DNA of 64,000 nucleotides, taken from DASUBV01 sp036501025. Its GTDB lineage: Bacteria; Actinomycetota; Actinomycetes; Streptosporangiales; Streptosporangiaceae. The translations under genes and the position numbers were made by a program. The notes below the pieces were generated by a model. That model was not told the DNA's origin, made no database searches, and saw nothing but the letters and a program-made list of their open reading frames with translations. The DNA lies in NCBI GenBank assembly GCA_036501025.1, contig DASYBB010000044.1, positions 186,001 through 250,000 of the forward strand, given 5' to 3'. The first letter of the stretch is position 1, and each line of letters opens with the position of its first letter. This document shows positions 20,498-29,862 of this stretch, piece by piece.

Positions 20498-21466
20498 TCA
20501 GATGATGGCAAGAGGATTGGCGGGGCTGCCGGACAGCCCGACCAGGCGCAGGGGCGCGAGCATGAAGAGAAAGTCCCAGCGGCCGGCCTGTTCGCATGCC
20601 GCCGCCAGCGCCTCAAGGTCGCAGTTGTCCACCAGGCACAGTCCCATCGCGACGATGCCGACATAGTGGATGGGCATGGGCACTTCCGGATAGCCGGACG
20701 GCAGGGATTCCTGCGCGGTGTCCGCGCCGATGGCCGCGACGTCGTTCTGGAAGAGCCAGGGCAGCACCGAGGCCTGCCAGCCGGGATAGGACTCATGAGG
20801 CCGCCATCCCGCCGGATCCTCCCGTCGCCTGCGGCCGTACCCGGTCCGCAGCAAGACCACGTCACCCGGCCTGATCTCAGCCCCTTCCGCGGCGGCGATC
20901 GCATCAAGCTCGCGGGCGCCCACCCCGTCGCCCGGGTCCAGCCACCGCGCGCCGCGGTACCGGGCCGCGTCCAGCAGCACGCCGCGTCCCACCACCCCGC
21001 CGGCCGACCCGACGACGTCGTGCTCGGTCGCGCCCGAGCGCGTGGCGGTCGCGGCCGGCACCCCGTTGAAGAGCATGCCGTCCCAGAACGCATGGGCGAT
21101 GGAGTCGACGTGCGTGATGTGGGTGCCGTGATAGGACAGCCGGAACTCATCCATGACAAACGACGCCCGGCCCGTCCCGATCCCCGCGGCCCTCAGCATC
21201 CCGTGGACCGGCCCGTCGCTCACGTCATCAGGCTCGCCCGAGGCCCGCACCAGCCGCTGCGGAGGCAGCACGTTCCCCTGCGCCAGGTCGGGGTCAATGT
21301 TCCACGCGAGCGAGACACTCCGGCCCTGCCGCACGGACGCCAGCGCTGCGCGCCGCCGCTCAGGAGTCAGGTGGTTCAACGTCCCGAGCCGGTCATCAGC
21401 GCCCCACCGCCCCCAGTTCGACAGCACGTCGAACCACGAGAGCACCTCATCCTGCGACGGAATCAT
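20498..21466 (-). CDS. Cyclase-family hydrolase (kynurenine formamidase-like fold)
   Basis: A 322-residue member of the cyclase family (PF04199 type), metal-dependent hydrolases that include kynurenine formamidase and isatin hydrolase. The metal motif is HGTHITHVDS, followed by the GVLLDAARYRG strand, RPGDVVLLRTGYG and the C-terminal IHYVGIVAMGLCLVDNCDLEAL. ATG at 21466 overlaps the stop of the upstream 110-residue gene (ATGA), so the two are translationally coupled. The substrate is probably a lactam, lactone or formamide; unknown. Confidence 0.82.
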   Translation of the reverse strand: MIPSQDEVLSWFDVLSNWGRWGADDRLGTLNHLTPERRRAALASVRQGRSVSLAWNIDPDLAQGNVLPPQRLVRASGEPDDVSDGPVHGMLRAAGIGTGRASFVMDEFRLSYHGTHITHVDSIAHAFWDGMLFNGVPAATATRSGATEHDVVGSAGGVVGRGVLLDAARYRGARWLDPGDGVGARELDAIAAAEGAEIRPGDVVLLRTGYGRRRREDPAGWRPHESYPGWQASVLPWLFQNDVAAIGADTAQESLPSGYPEVPMPIHYVGIVAMGLCLVDNCDLEALAAACEQAGRWDFLFMLAPLRLVGLSGSPANPLAII

Positions 21467-21795
21467 CGGTGGTCCCAGAACGACGCCGCCCAGGGATTCG
21501 CGCCCCCCGAGCACAACGTGCCGTAGGCCACCCATGAATCATGCACGCTGCCCTCCGGCCCGATGACGATCCGCACGCCGACCACCTCGAACGCCCACTC
21601 GGCGTCCGGCCGGGCCGCGTGCTCGCCGCCGCGGTACTGCGCCGCGATCTCCCCGGCCTGGACCCGCGCCGCGGCCCGCAGCGCGGACAGAGCCTCGTCC
21701 AGGGACGTCCCGGAGCCGACCGCTAAGCCGTGGGCATGCCCGGGACCGTCGCTGGTGGTCCGACACACGATGTCCGGAATAGTGATGTTCGGCAT
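21463..21795 (-). CDS. Small protein co-translated with the cyclase-family hydrolase
   Basis: A 110-residue protein of unknown family, with N-terminus PNITIPDIVCRTTSDGPGHAHGLAVG, an amphipathic helix (LDEALSALRAAARVQAGEIAAQ) and a C-terminal beta region (WAFEVVGVRIVIGPEG). ATG at 21795 was chosen as the first codon of the conserved-looking part. Its stop overlaps the start of the hydrolase gene by four bases. Such coupling suggests a partner or regulator of the hydrolase. Confidence 0.6.
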   Translation of the reverse strand: MPNITIPDIVCRTTSDGPGHAHGLAVGSGTSLDEALSALRAAARVQAGEIAAQYRGGEHAARPDAEWAFEVVGVRIVIGPEGSVHDSWVAYGTLCSGGANPWAASFWDHR

Positions 21796-22112
21796 GCCGG
21801 AACCGTACCGCTCGGCTGCTAAGCCGGACCAGATCCCGGGAGCCGGCTGAGCCGGCGCCGAGGGCCAGGCACATTGTGACGGCCCGAGGTCACGCCTTGG
21901 AGGTGATGACAGTCGCAAAGATGCGGAGGCAATGCCATGCAGGCCGGGCTATTTGCGCCGGACGCGTTCGCTGACTTCACGATGCCGCAGTGGCGGCTGC
22001 AGGCCCGCGGCAGCGATGATGCCGTCCGGCTCCGGCAGGCCGGGCATCCGGCTCCTGGCCGTGCCCGGCGGTTCAGCCCGGCGGGAGAACGGGCCGGGGT
22101 CGCCGTGGAAAG

Positions 22113-22290
22113 GCGATCTCCGCCGCGCTGGCCCGCATCGGCGAGCATGATCCGCCGCTCGGCCGCCTGCTGCGCGATACGGTGCACACCGGCGCTGTGT
22201 GCCGCTACGATCCCGACCCCGCCCGGCCCGTCCGCTGGCAGCTCGACCCGCACCGGGCCGCTTCCGGCAGGCGACCCGGCCGGCCCGGGT
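22113..22290 (+). pseudogene. C-terminal relic of a larger actinobacterial protein
   Basis: In the frame starting at 22113 the sequence reads ISAALARIGEHDPPLGRLL followed by RDTVHTGAVCRYDPDP and ARPVRWQL. The regular helix pattern followed by a CRYDPDP segment looks like the conserved end of a larger protein, which I cannot name with certainty. No start codon or upstream homologous region is present and the frame runs out into random-looking sequence. The remaining 300 bp of the 21796-22314 gap shows nothing recognisable. Confidence 0.35.
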
Positions 22291-22314
22291 GGCCGGGCCG
22301 GGAAGGAGGACGCG

Positions 22315-24240
22315 ATGGCTGACGAGCAGCCGGGTGCCGCGCGGGGTACCTTCTCGGGCCGGACGGCGTGGGCGCGGAGCCTGGAGACGCCGCTGCGGGC
22401 GTTCCTGCGCACGGAGACCGGCGGTGCCGCGGTCCTGCTGGCGGCGGCGCTCGCCGCCCTGGTCTGGGTAAATGTCGCCGCGTCGTCCTACGACGCGGTG
22501 TGGCAGGCCGGGCTGTCGGTCCGGATCGCTGGGACCGGCGTGTCGCTGGACCTGCGTGAGTGGGTCAACAGCGGCCTGATGACGTTCTTCTTCTTCGTCT
22601 TCGGCCTGGAGGCCCGCCGGGAGTTCGATATCGGCCAGCTGCGCGAGCGGCGGCGCCTGGCCCTGCCGGTGCTGGCCGGCCTGGGGGGCCTGTTCGTGCC
22701 GGTCGGCATCTACCTGGCGGTGAACGCCGGCGGCCCCGGCGCGGGCGGCTGGGGTGCGGCGATGTCGACGGATACCGCGTTCGCGCTGGGCCTGCTGGCG
22801 ATGACCGGGCCGCGGTTCCCCGACCGGGTCCGCGCGTTCCTGCTGTCGGTCGCCGTGGTCGATGACCTGGTCTCGCTGGTGGTAATCGGGGCGGCCTACA
22901 GCAGTGCCATCCGGATGATTCCGCTGGCGGTCGGCGCCGGCCTACTGGCCCTGGCCGTGATCGCGCGGCGGCTGCGGATCAGGTACGGGCTCGCCTATGC
23001 CGTGCTGGGGATCGCGGCCTGGGTCGCCTTCCTGAAGTCCGGCGTCGACCCGGTCGTCTCCGGGCTGATCATGGGCCTGGTGACCTACGCCTACCCGGCG
23101 GCCCGCGGCGACCTGGAGCGGGCCAGCGACCTGTTCCGGACCTTCCGCGAGCAGCCGACCCCCGAGCTCGCCCGGTCGGCGGGCATCGGGCTGGCCGCGG
23201 CGCTGTCCCCGAACGAGCGGCTGCAGCAGCTCTACCACCCGTGGACCAGTTATGTCATCGTGCCCCTGTTCGCCCTGGCCAACGCCGGAATCGTGCTCAG
23301 CGGCAGCTTCCTGGCCGCCGCCTACGCCTCGCCGGTGACCCTGGGCATCCTGGTCGGCTATGTCGCGGGCAAGCCGGCCGGCATTACGAGCGCTTCCTGG
23401 CTCCTGGCCCGGGTCAGCCGCGGCCGGCTCCGGCCGCCGGTCGGCTGGGCGGCCGTGGCGGGCGTCGGCTCGATCGCCGGGATCGGCTTCGCCGTCTCCA
23501 TCCTGATCGCGACGCTGGCCTTCGCCGGTCATCCGCTGGAGCTGCAGGAAGCCAAGCTCGGCGTCCTGTCCACGATCGTCGTCGCGCCGCTGATCACCTG
23601 GCTCGTCTTCCGGGCCACCGCCCTGCTGCCGGCCCGGCTGCAGGTCCGCGCCCTGCTCGGCAGCACCCGCGCCATCATCGACCTCGCGGTGCCCGTAGAC
23701 CCGGACCGGGACCACATCCGCGGCCCGGCGCGTGCCCCGGTCACCCTCGTCGAGTACGGCGACTTCGAGTGCCCCTACTGCGGCCAGGCCGAGCCTGTCA
23801 TCCGCGAGCTGCTGGCCGGCCACGGGGACGTCCGCTACGTCTGGCGGCACCTGCCCCTGACCGACGTGCACCCCTCCGCCCAGCTCGCCGCCGAGGCCGC
23901 CGAGGCCGCCGCCGACCAGGACGCGTTCTGGCCCGTGCACGACCTGCTGCTGGCCCACCAGGAGACCCTGACCATGAAAGACCTGATCCGCTATGCGGCC
24001 GACGCGGGCCTGGACACCGAGCGGTTCCGCGGCTATCTCACCGATCGCGCCGGGGCGGCCAGGGTGGCCGAGGACGTGGATTCAGCCGACCTGAGCGGCG
24101 TCTCGGGAACGCCGACGTTCTTCGTCAACGGCATACGGCATTACGGGGCCTACGACATCGAGGCCCTGACCGATGCGGTCCGGGCGGCCAAGGCCGCGAG
24201 CATCATCCCCGCGCCCGGCCGGGCGGAGCCGGGCCGCTAG
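22315..24240 (+). CDS. nhaA: NhaA-type Na+/H+ antiporter fused to a DsbA-like thioredoxin domain
   Basis: A 641-residue fusion. Residues about 20-430 form the NhaA antiporter (about 12 membrane helices), with the FFFFVFGLEARREF segment, STDTAFALG and the ion-binding aspartates of VAVVDDLVSL. From about 460 a thioredoxin/DsbA-like domain follows: VTLVEYGDFECPYCGQ with a CPYC active site, HPSAQLAAEAAEAA, and the cis-proline region SGTPTFFVNG. ATG at 22315 has GGAAGGAGG six bases upstream. Such fusions are known from actinobacteria; the benefit of joining a redox domain to an antiporter is not established. Confidence 0.93.
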   Translation: MADEQPGAARGTFSGRTAWARSLETPLRAFLRTETGGAAVLLAAALAALVWVNVAASSYDAVWQAGLSVRIAGTGVSLDLREWVNSGLMTFFFFVFGLEARREFDIGQLRERRRLALPVLAGLGGLFVPVGIYLAVNAGGPGAGGWGAAMSTDTAFALGLLAMTGPRFPDRVRAFLLSVAVVDDLVSLVVIGAAYSSAIRMIPLAVGAGLLALAVIARRLRIRYGLAYAVLGIAAWVAFLKSGVDPVVSGLIMGLVTYAYPAARGDLERASDLFRTFREQPTPELARSAGIGLAAALSPNERLQQLYHPWTSYVIVPLFALANAGIVLSGSFLAAAYASPVTLGILVGYVAGKPAGITSASWLLARVSRGRLRPPVGWAAVAGVGSIAGIGFAVSILIATLAFAGHPLELQEAKLGVLSTIVVAPLITWLVFRATALLPARLQVRALLGSTRAIIDLAVPVDPDRDHIRGPARAPVTLVEYGDFECPYCGQAEPVIRELLAGHGDVRYVWRHLPLTDVHPSAQLAAEAAEAAADQDAFWPVHDLLLAHQETLTMKDLIRYAADAGLDTERFRGYLTDRAGAARVAEDVDSADLSGVSGTPTFFVNGIRHYGAYDIEALTDAVRAAKAASIIPAPGRAEPGR

Positions 24241-24280
24241 CGTCCCGCTCAGCAGATAGACCCACCGCAGGAGAACCCTG

Positions 24281-24763
24281 ATGACGTCGTGGCTCGATCT
24301 GGAACATGCCGCCCCGCACATCACCACCGAAGGTCACGCGCTGCTGCTTCGGGCGCGCGTGGCCATGCTCGGGACGCTCCGGCCCGACGGTTCGCCCAGA
24401 ATCAGCCCGATCGAGCCGGCCGTCACGGACGGCCAGCTGATCTTCGGCGTCATGCCCTGGTCCGGCAAGGCGCGTGACCTGCACCGCGACCAGCGGTGCG
24501 TGCTCCACAACGCGATCAGCAGCCCGGACGCCGGCGAGCCCGAGCTGAAGCTTTCCGGCGTGGCCGCAGCCGCCAGCACTCCGCTGCGCGACGCAGCCAG
24601 CCAGGCGTGGTGGACCGGCCAGCCGCGCATGGCCGCCGACGTCTTCGTCCTGGAGCTGACCGAGGCCGTGCTCATCGAGTGGGACCTAGAACACGGCCGG
24701 ATGACCAGCACCCGCTGGTCATCCGGACACGGCCTCCGGCAGCAGTCACGGAACTACCCCTGA
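24281..24763 (+). CDS. Pyridoxamine 5'-phosphate oxidase-like flavin split-barrel protein
   Basis: A 160-residue split-barrel protein. LLLRARVAMLGTLRPDGSPRISPIEPAV is the typical first beta-hairpin, followed by FGVMPWSGKARDLHRDQRCVLHNA. Proteins of this type bind FMN, F420 or heme, and actinobacteria hold many F420-dependent members. It starts 40 bp after the antiporter fusion on the same strand with AGGAGAA upstream, so co-transcription is possible. Cofactor cannot be decided from sequence alone. Confidence 0.8.
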   Translation: MTSWLDLEHAAPHITTEGHALLLRARVAMLGTLRPDGSPRISPIEPAVTDGQLIFGVMPWSGKARDLHRDQRCVLHNAISSPDAGEPELKLSGVAAAASTPLRDAASQAWWTGQPRMAADVFVLELTEAVLIEWDLEHGRMTSTRWSSGHGLRQQSRNYP

Positions 24764-24846
24764 GCTGGCAGGCCGGCTCGGCGCAGTTGCTCATTCCCGC
24801 TTGAGGCTGATGCCGGGGTCGGGCTGACGATGGATTGGCCGGGCCG

Positions 24847-25581
24847 TCACGCCCGGGTTCCGGTGATGAGCCGCTCGCGGTCGAACATGCCCGCTACTAC
24901 TCGCCAGGCGAGCAGGTCGACGGCCAGCAGGGCGGCAGCGAGGCCGACCGCGAGAGCGCCCGACACGGTGATCACGTTCAGCGATATCAGCGCCAGGATG
25001 GCCAGCAGCGGGAGGCTGCCGAGCACGCTCAGCTGCTGGGCGACGCGCACGTCCGTGGAGCGGGCGGAGACGGCGATCCCGACCCAGATCCCCCAGCCCG
25101 CGATCAGCGGCGTGAACAGCAACTGGACCAGCACGTGCGTGCCTGAGTAGATCGCCGAGGCGACCGCAGGATGGGCGAGCAGGGCCGCGGCGGCGAGGAA
25201 GATGCCAAAGACGGCGTAGGCGATGACGAGAGTCGGAACGAAAGCGGCCAGCGCCTTGCCGATGAGGAACTCCTCGCGGCGGACCGGGGTGATCAGGACA
25301 GGCTCAAGGGTGCCCTGCTCGCGCTCGCCGACGACCGAGTAGGCGGACAGGCTGGAGGGCAGGAACGCCGGGATCACCAGCATGTACAGGAGCGAGAGCC
25401 CGACGTGCAACTTGAGTGTGGTGGTGTCCTCGTGGGCATTGGCAGAGAACAACTGGATCATCGGCAGGACGATGAAGAGCAGCGGCAACGCTGTCATCGT
25501 GCCGATCACGAAACGGTTGCGGCGATAGTCCCGCAGCTCCTTGACGGAGATCGCCCGGACGCGCGTCCAGCTGAAGCTCAC
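24847..25581 (-). CDS. ABC-2 type transporter permease
   Basis: A 244-residue membrane subunit with six predicted helices and an N-terminal cytosolic segment containing ISVKELRDYRRNRF, typical of ABC-2 exporters. The conserved E(R)EQGTLEPVLITPVRREEFLIGK region, which couples to the ATPase, is intact. The start codon overlaps by four bases the stop of the ATPase gene, so both subunits are produced together. Substrate unknown; such systems export drugs, lipids or antibiotics. Confidence 0.88.
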   Translation of the reverse strand: MSFSWTRVRAISVKELRDYRRNRFVIGTMTALPLLFIVLPMIQLFSANAHEDTTTLKLHVGLSLLYMLVIPAFLPSSLSAYSVVGEREQGTLEPVLITPVRREEFLIGKALAAFVPTLVIAYAVFGIFLAAAALLAHPAVASAIYSGTHVLVQLLFTPLIAGWGIWVGIAVSARSTDVRVAQQLSVLGSLPLLAILALISLNVITVSGALAVGLAAALLAVDLLAWRVVAGMFDRERLITGTRA

Positions 25582-26591
25582 TGTCGCCTCGCTTCCACGT
25601 CCTCGTCGATCAGCTCGAGGTAGACGTCCTCGAGCGAGTGACGGGACTCGGCGATCGACAGAATGTCGGCACCGGCGCCCACCAGCGCCCGCGCGGTCTG
25701 CGGGGCCGCGATCTCGGGGTCTGAGACGGCGAGCGTGTAGCCGGACGGCACCTGCTTCCAGCCTGCCACCCCCGGCAAGCCGCCGAATACCGCGTTCGGA
25801 TCGGCCAGCGGCGCGCGGATCCGCACGTCCAGAGCTCGGCTGAACAGCTGGTCGCGGAGCTCGCTGGGCGAGCCGATCAGCCGCAACGTGGTGTTCAGGA
25901 TCGCCACCCGGTGGCAGAGGCGCTCGGCCTCCTCCAGCCGGTGGGTGGTGAGGAAGATCGTCACGCCGCGCTCCCGGAGCGAGGCAATCAGCCCGTGGAC
26001 TTCGCGACTCGCTACGGGGTCAAGGCCAGAGGTCGGCTCGTCGAGAAACAGCACGGCGGGGTCGTTGAGCAGCGCCCGCGCTAGCGCGACGCGCTGACGC
26101 AGGCCCTTCGACAGCGATTGGCACTGATCGCCGGCCCGGTCTTCCAGGTTGACCGCCCGCAGCGCCCGCTCGATGCGCCCGCGAACGTCGTCGAGCTCGT
26201 AGAGCCCGGCGAAGCACTCCAGGTTCTCCATCACGGTGAGACGCAGGTACAGCCCCGGGGACTCGGGCATGATCGAGATCCGCGCCCGGATCGCCGGACC
26301 GTTCTCCGCACTCAGCGGGATGCCGGCGACGACCGCCGATCCGGAGCTGGGCGCGAGCAGCGTGCCCAGCGTCCGCACGGTCGACGTCTTTCCCGCGCCG
26401 TTCGGGCCGAGGAAGCCGAACACCTCGCCGTAGCCAACCTCGAATGAGACGTCATCGAAGGCCATGCGGTCGCCGAACCGCTTGGCCAGGTGCTCGACCA
26501 CCAGCGCGGACTCGCCCTTCGGGCCGTCGAGGGCAGCATCGGTGACGCGTTCGGCGCCGCCGACCGCCTGATCGGCTGGCTGCGAGGTCAT
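25578..26591 (-). CDS. ABC transporter ATP-binding protein (exporter type)
   Basis: A 337-residue ATPase partner of the ABC-2 permease. Walker A is GPNGAGKT, the signature is LSKGLRQR (lysine in place of the second glycine of LSGGQ, common in this exporter class), Walker B is VLFLDEPTSG and the switch is TTHRLEEAE. A C-terminal 100-residue extension would contact the permease. ATG at 26591 gives a 40-residue leader before the conserved domain; an in-frame start at 26702 is less likely. Divergent from a TetR gene with 159 bp between them. Confidence 0.9.
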   Translation of the reverse strand: MTSQPADQAVGGAERVTDAALDGPKGESALVVEHLAKRFGDRMAFDDVSFEVGYGEVFGFLGPNGAGKTSTVRTLGTLLAPSSGSAVVAGIPLSAENGPAIRARISIMPESPGLYLRLTVMENLECFAGLYELDDVRGRIERALRAVNLEDRAGDQCQSLSKGLRQRVALARALLNDPAVLFLDEPTSGLDPVASREVHGLIASLRERGVTIFLTTHRLEEAERLCHRVAILNTTLRLIGSPSELRDQLFSRALDVRIRAPLADPNAVFGGLPGVAGWKQVPSGYTLAVSDPEIAAPQTARALVGAGADILSIAESRHSLEDVYLELIDEDVEARRQ

Positions 26592-26750
26592 GGGCGCCTC
26601 GCGGATCTCCCGGACCCCGGCGCTTCGGCGCGAGCGGGCATCTCCCCGCCCGTCAAGCCGCATCTCTCGGCACGGACATACGCCGCCAATTCTGTCGCGC
26701 ACATACCTCGACGGTAGCAGCCGGCTGGCCAGGTTGCTAGTTTACTGGTC

Positions 26751-27383
26751 ATGCAGCCAGGAGCCGCGGCCGGCGACGAGAACCGGACCTTCATCGAGAC
26801 CGCCCGACGAGCGCAGATCGTGGCGGCGGCGATCGACGCGATCGCCGAGCTCGGCTACGCGGGAGCGTCCTTCGCCCGCATAGCCGGGCGACTGGGGATC
26901 AGCCGGGGTCTGATCAGCTACCACTTCGCCGGCAAGGATGACCTCATGAAGCAGGTCGTCCGCGACGTGGTCGAGAAGGGCATGGCCTACATGCGTCCGC
27001 GGATCCTCGCCGGGTCAACCGGCGACGGCATGCTGCGGGCCTACATCGAATCGAACCTCGCGTTCATGCGCGAGAACCGCCAGGGCCTGATCGCCGTCCT
27101 CGAGATCGCCCGCAGCGCGGACGGGCGGCGCCTCTTCTACGGCGACAGCGACGTGGTCGACGCGGTCCGCGCCCTTGAGCATCTGCTGTCAGGCTTCCAG
27201 GGCGCCGGCCAGCTGCGCCCTGACTTCGACCCCCACGTCATGGCACTCGCGATTCGCGCCGCGATCGATGCCGTGCCGTCCAGGCTGGCCCATGAGCCGG
27301 AGTTCGACATCGACAGCTACGCCAGTGAGATCGCCGTCCTCTTCCACCTGGCGACCCGGATCCAGGCACGAGATGAACCCTGA
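26751..27383 (+). CDS. TetR-family regulator of the adjacent ABC exporter
   Basis: A 210-residue repressor with the helix-turn-helix FARIAGRLGISRGLISYHFAGKDDLM (about residues 42-68) and a helical C-terminal ligand domain. It is encoded divergently from the exporter genes, the arrangement of a drug-sensing repressor that controls its own exporter. I could not identify an unambiguous palindrome in the 159-bp gap; CTAGTTTACTGGTCATG around 26736-26753 is AT-rich and near the start. Confidence 0.88.
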   Translation: MQPGAAAGDENRTFIETARRAQIVAAAIDAIAELGYAGASFARIAGRLGISRGLISYHFAGKDDLMKQVVRDVVEKGMAYMRPRILAGSTGDGMLRAYIESNLAFMRENRQGLIAVLEIARSADGRRLFYGDSDVVDAVRALEHLLSGFQGAGQLRPDFDPHVMALAIRAAIDAVPSRLAHEPEFDIDSYASEIAVLFHLATRIQARDEP

Positions 27384-27398
27384 CGCCGACGGGCCGGC

Positions 27399-29741
27399 CT
27401 ACCGGGTCCCCGGCGGACGGTCGGCAATGATGCCCCGCTGCTCCAGGGCGCGGATGTCGCTGGCGGTGAAGCCGAGTTCCTCCAGGATCTCGGTGTTGTG
27501 CTCGCCCAGCATCGGGGCCCGTCGCCACCAGCCGTAGTCCCGGCGGCCGTTGATCAGCACCGGCAGGCCGTCGCCGACGCGGGGCGGGCGGTCCGCGTCG
27601 GCGAGGTGGCTGTAGTAATCGCGGGCCTGCAGATGCGGATCGCTGAGCCATTCGGGCGCCGACAGGACCGCTCCGGCCGCCACGCCCGCCTGCTGCAGGG
27701 CCGACATCAGCTCGAACTTGTCCCACCGCCGGGTGACGTCTCCGATGGCGCCGTCCAGGACCTCCCGGTGCGCGATCCGCGCGTCCATCCCGGCGAACCG
27801 GTCATCGTCCCCCCAGCCCGCGCCGGCCAGCGTCGCGAGAGACCGCCACTGCTCCTCGGTCCGGGCGGCGACCGCGATCCACTCGTCGGCACCTGCGCAG
27901 CGGTAGATCCCGGACGGGGCGCAGGCCGGGTCGGCGTTGCCCGGGCGAGGCGGTTCCCGGCCGTCCAGCTGGCGCCGGACCTGGTACTCCCCGTAGTAAA
28001 GGATGCCGCCCTCATGCTGGGAGAGCTCGACCAGGGAGCCGGCCCCGGTCCGCTGCCGGGCCAGCAGGGCGTCGATGGCGGCCACCGCGGCCAGCGTGCC
28101 CGACATCGCGTCGAGCACCGCGGTGGACGGGACGCGGGGCTGGTCGTCGCTGTAGCCCATGAGTGCGCCGAGCCCGGTCATCGGCTCGGTCGACGGGCCG
28201 AAGGCCACGTACGGCGCGTACGGGCCGGACAAGCCGAACCCCGGCATGGCCACGTGGACAAGCCGGGGGTTGCGCTGCGCCAGCACCTCCTGGCCCAGCC
28301 CGAGCGACGGCAGGACGCGGGCGCTGAAGTTCTCGATCACCAGGTCCGCCCGCTCGGCGAGCCGCAGGAAGATATCCCGGCCCTCGGGGGCCTTCAGGTC
28401 GACGCCGAGGCTCCGGCGATTGCGGTTCAGCTTGTTGTTGAGGGGCTGGCGGTTCCAGGGCCGGAGCCCCGGCGCGGCCGCCTCGCCCGGGTCGGCCGGC
28501 GCCAGTGCCCCGGCCCGCCGGCCGGGTGCGTCTACCTTGATGACGTCGGCGCCCAGGTCGGCCAGCAGGCGGGCGGCCAGCGGCCCGGCCCACACGTGCG
28601 ACATATCCAGGATCCGGATTCCGTGCAGCGGCAGCTCTCCCCCGTGCTGCCGGGCCGGCGTCTCCTGGCCGCTGGCCTTGCGAGCCGGTTCGGGGGAAGC
28701 CGGCTGGGCGGCATGGGGGTGGAACCGGTACGGGCTCCCGGGCACGACGACCGGGCCGCCCGCCGGGCCGGCCGGGCCGCTCCCCGGCTGCCAGAACTTG
28801 CGCTCCGCCAGGTGCGGGTCATCGAGGACCTCGCGCATGGTCTGGACGTAGCCGACCGGAACCCGCCAGGTGCCCTGGCCCTCGCGGAAGACCCGCTCCT
28901 TCGGCCAGCTCCCGATCGCCTCCAGGATGACGCGGTCGATCTCGTCGGCGTCCCGGACCCGGTTCTCCGACACCGTCCACGGATGGCCGTCAGCCGAGAG
29001 CTCCTCGCGGCCGATCATCTTCGTGAACGGCGCCCAGAAGCCCGGCGTGATGTTGACCTGAACCCAGCCGTCCCGGGCCGGCAGCAGCGTGAGCGGGTAC
29101 AGGTTCTCCCAGCGGTTCCCGTGCCGGCTGCGGATGATCCCGTCCTCGGTCCACATGGTGTCAGTGAACTGGTGCAGGGTGGCCAGGCACTCCAGGACGC
29201 TGACCTCGATCCGGGATCGCGCGCGGGCCAGCAGCGACGCCCCGGCGGCCACGAACGCGAAGTTGCCCGCCTGGTAGGCGGGATAGCGGCCCGGCATCGT
29301 GAGCGGAGCCCGGTCCGCGTCGCCGGACAGGAAGGTGTGCCCGCCCAGCGCCATCAAGGTCGCGTCGGTCGCGGCCCAGCCCGCGTACGGGCCGGTCAGG
29401 CCGAACGGCGTGATGCTGGCGACGATCGCGGCCGGCAGGTCCAGCAGGCCGTGCTGCCGCGTGTCGGCCACGCTGGCGTCGGTGACCACCAGGTCATGCC
29501 CGGCCGCGAGCACCAGCAGCTCCGCGCTGCCCAGCTCGGCGGCGACCCGGGACTTGCCTGCGTTGAGGAACACGTCGCTCGCCGGATCCGGCGCCGGGCG
29601 GCGGGCGGACTCGGCCTTGGTGACCTCGAAGCCAGCCCGGGCGAAGAGCTGGCCGCACCACGCGGCCGCCCCCTCGTCGTCGGAGATCTCCAGCACCCGC
29701 CGGGCCCGCCCGGGCTCCGTCTCCGCGCCCGCCATCCCCAC
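27399..29741 (-). CDS. CaiB/BaiF CoA-transferase, two fused domains
   Basis: A 780-residue protein with two complete class III CoA-transferase domains: about 15-330, then a linker of about 40 residues rich in proline and alanine, then about 370-775. The second half has the full pattern, GIRILDMSHVWAGPLAARLLADLGADVIKVD, ENFSARVLPSLGL and a candidate catalytic aspartate in STAVLDAMSG. In the first half the matching segment reads GRYPAYQAGNFAF, so a glutamine seems to stand where aspartate is expected. Fused double-domain members such as DddD are known. It would move CoA between acids; substrates unknown. Confidence 0.85.
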   Translation of the reverse strand: MGMAGAETEPGRARRVLEISDDEGAAAWCGQLFARAGFEVTKAESARRPAPDPASDVFLNAGKSRVAAELGSAELLVLAAGHDLVVTDASVADTRQHGLLDLPAAIVASITPFGLTGPYAGWAATDATLMALGGHTFLSGDADRAPLTMPGRYPAYQAGNFAFVAAGASLLARARSRIEVSVLECLATLHQFTDTMWTEDGIIRSRHGNRWENLYPLTLLPARDGWVQVNITPGFWAPFTKMIGREELSADGHPWTVSENRVRDADEIDRVILEAIGSWPKERVFREGQGTWRVPVGYVQTMREVLDDPHLAERKFWQPGSGPAGPAGGPVVVPGSPYRFHPHAAQPASPEPARKASGQETPARQHGGELPLHGIRILDMSHVWAGPLAARLLADLGADVIKVDAPGRRAGALAPADPGEAAAPGLRPWNRQPLNNKLNRNRRSLGVDLKAPEGRDIFLRLAERADLVIENFSARVLPSLGLGQEVLAQRNPRLVHVAMPGFGLSGPYAPYVAFGPSTEPMTGLGALMGYSDDQPRVPSTAVLDAMSGTLAAVAAIDALLARQRTGAGSLVELSQHEGGILYYGEYQVRRQLDGREPPRPGNADPACAPSGIYRCAGADEWIAVAARTEEQWRSLATLAGAGWGDDDRFAGMDARIAHREVLDGAIGDVTRRWDKFELMSALQQAGVAAGAVLSAPEWLSDPHLQARDYYSHLADADRPPRVGDGLPVLINGRRDYGWWRRAPMLGEHNTEILEELGFTASDIRALEQRGIIADRPPGTR

Positions 29742-29862
29742 CCAAAGCCTCCAGATGTGAGCCCCCGCCGGGGTGATCCACTAGCTTGATCCTCCGGCTG
29801 GCGGCCTGGATTGGGTAGTGGGCAGATCCCTACATGTTCGGCCGTGCCCCCGGCGGCCCGGG

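Noticed and set aside
27498..29789. 763-codon open frame opposite the double CoA-transferase
   Set aside because: Low-complexity composition; the opposite strand carries clear CoA-transferase motifs in both halves.
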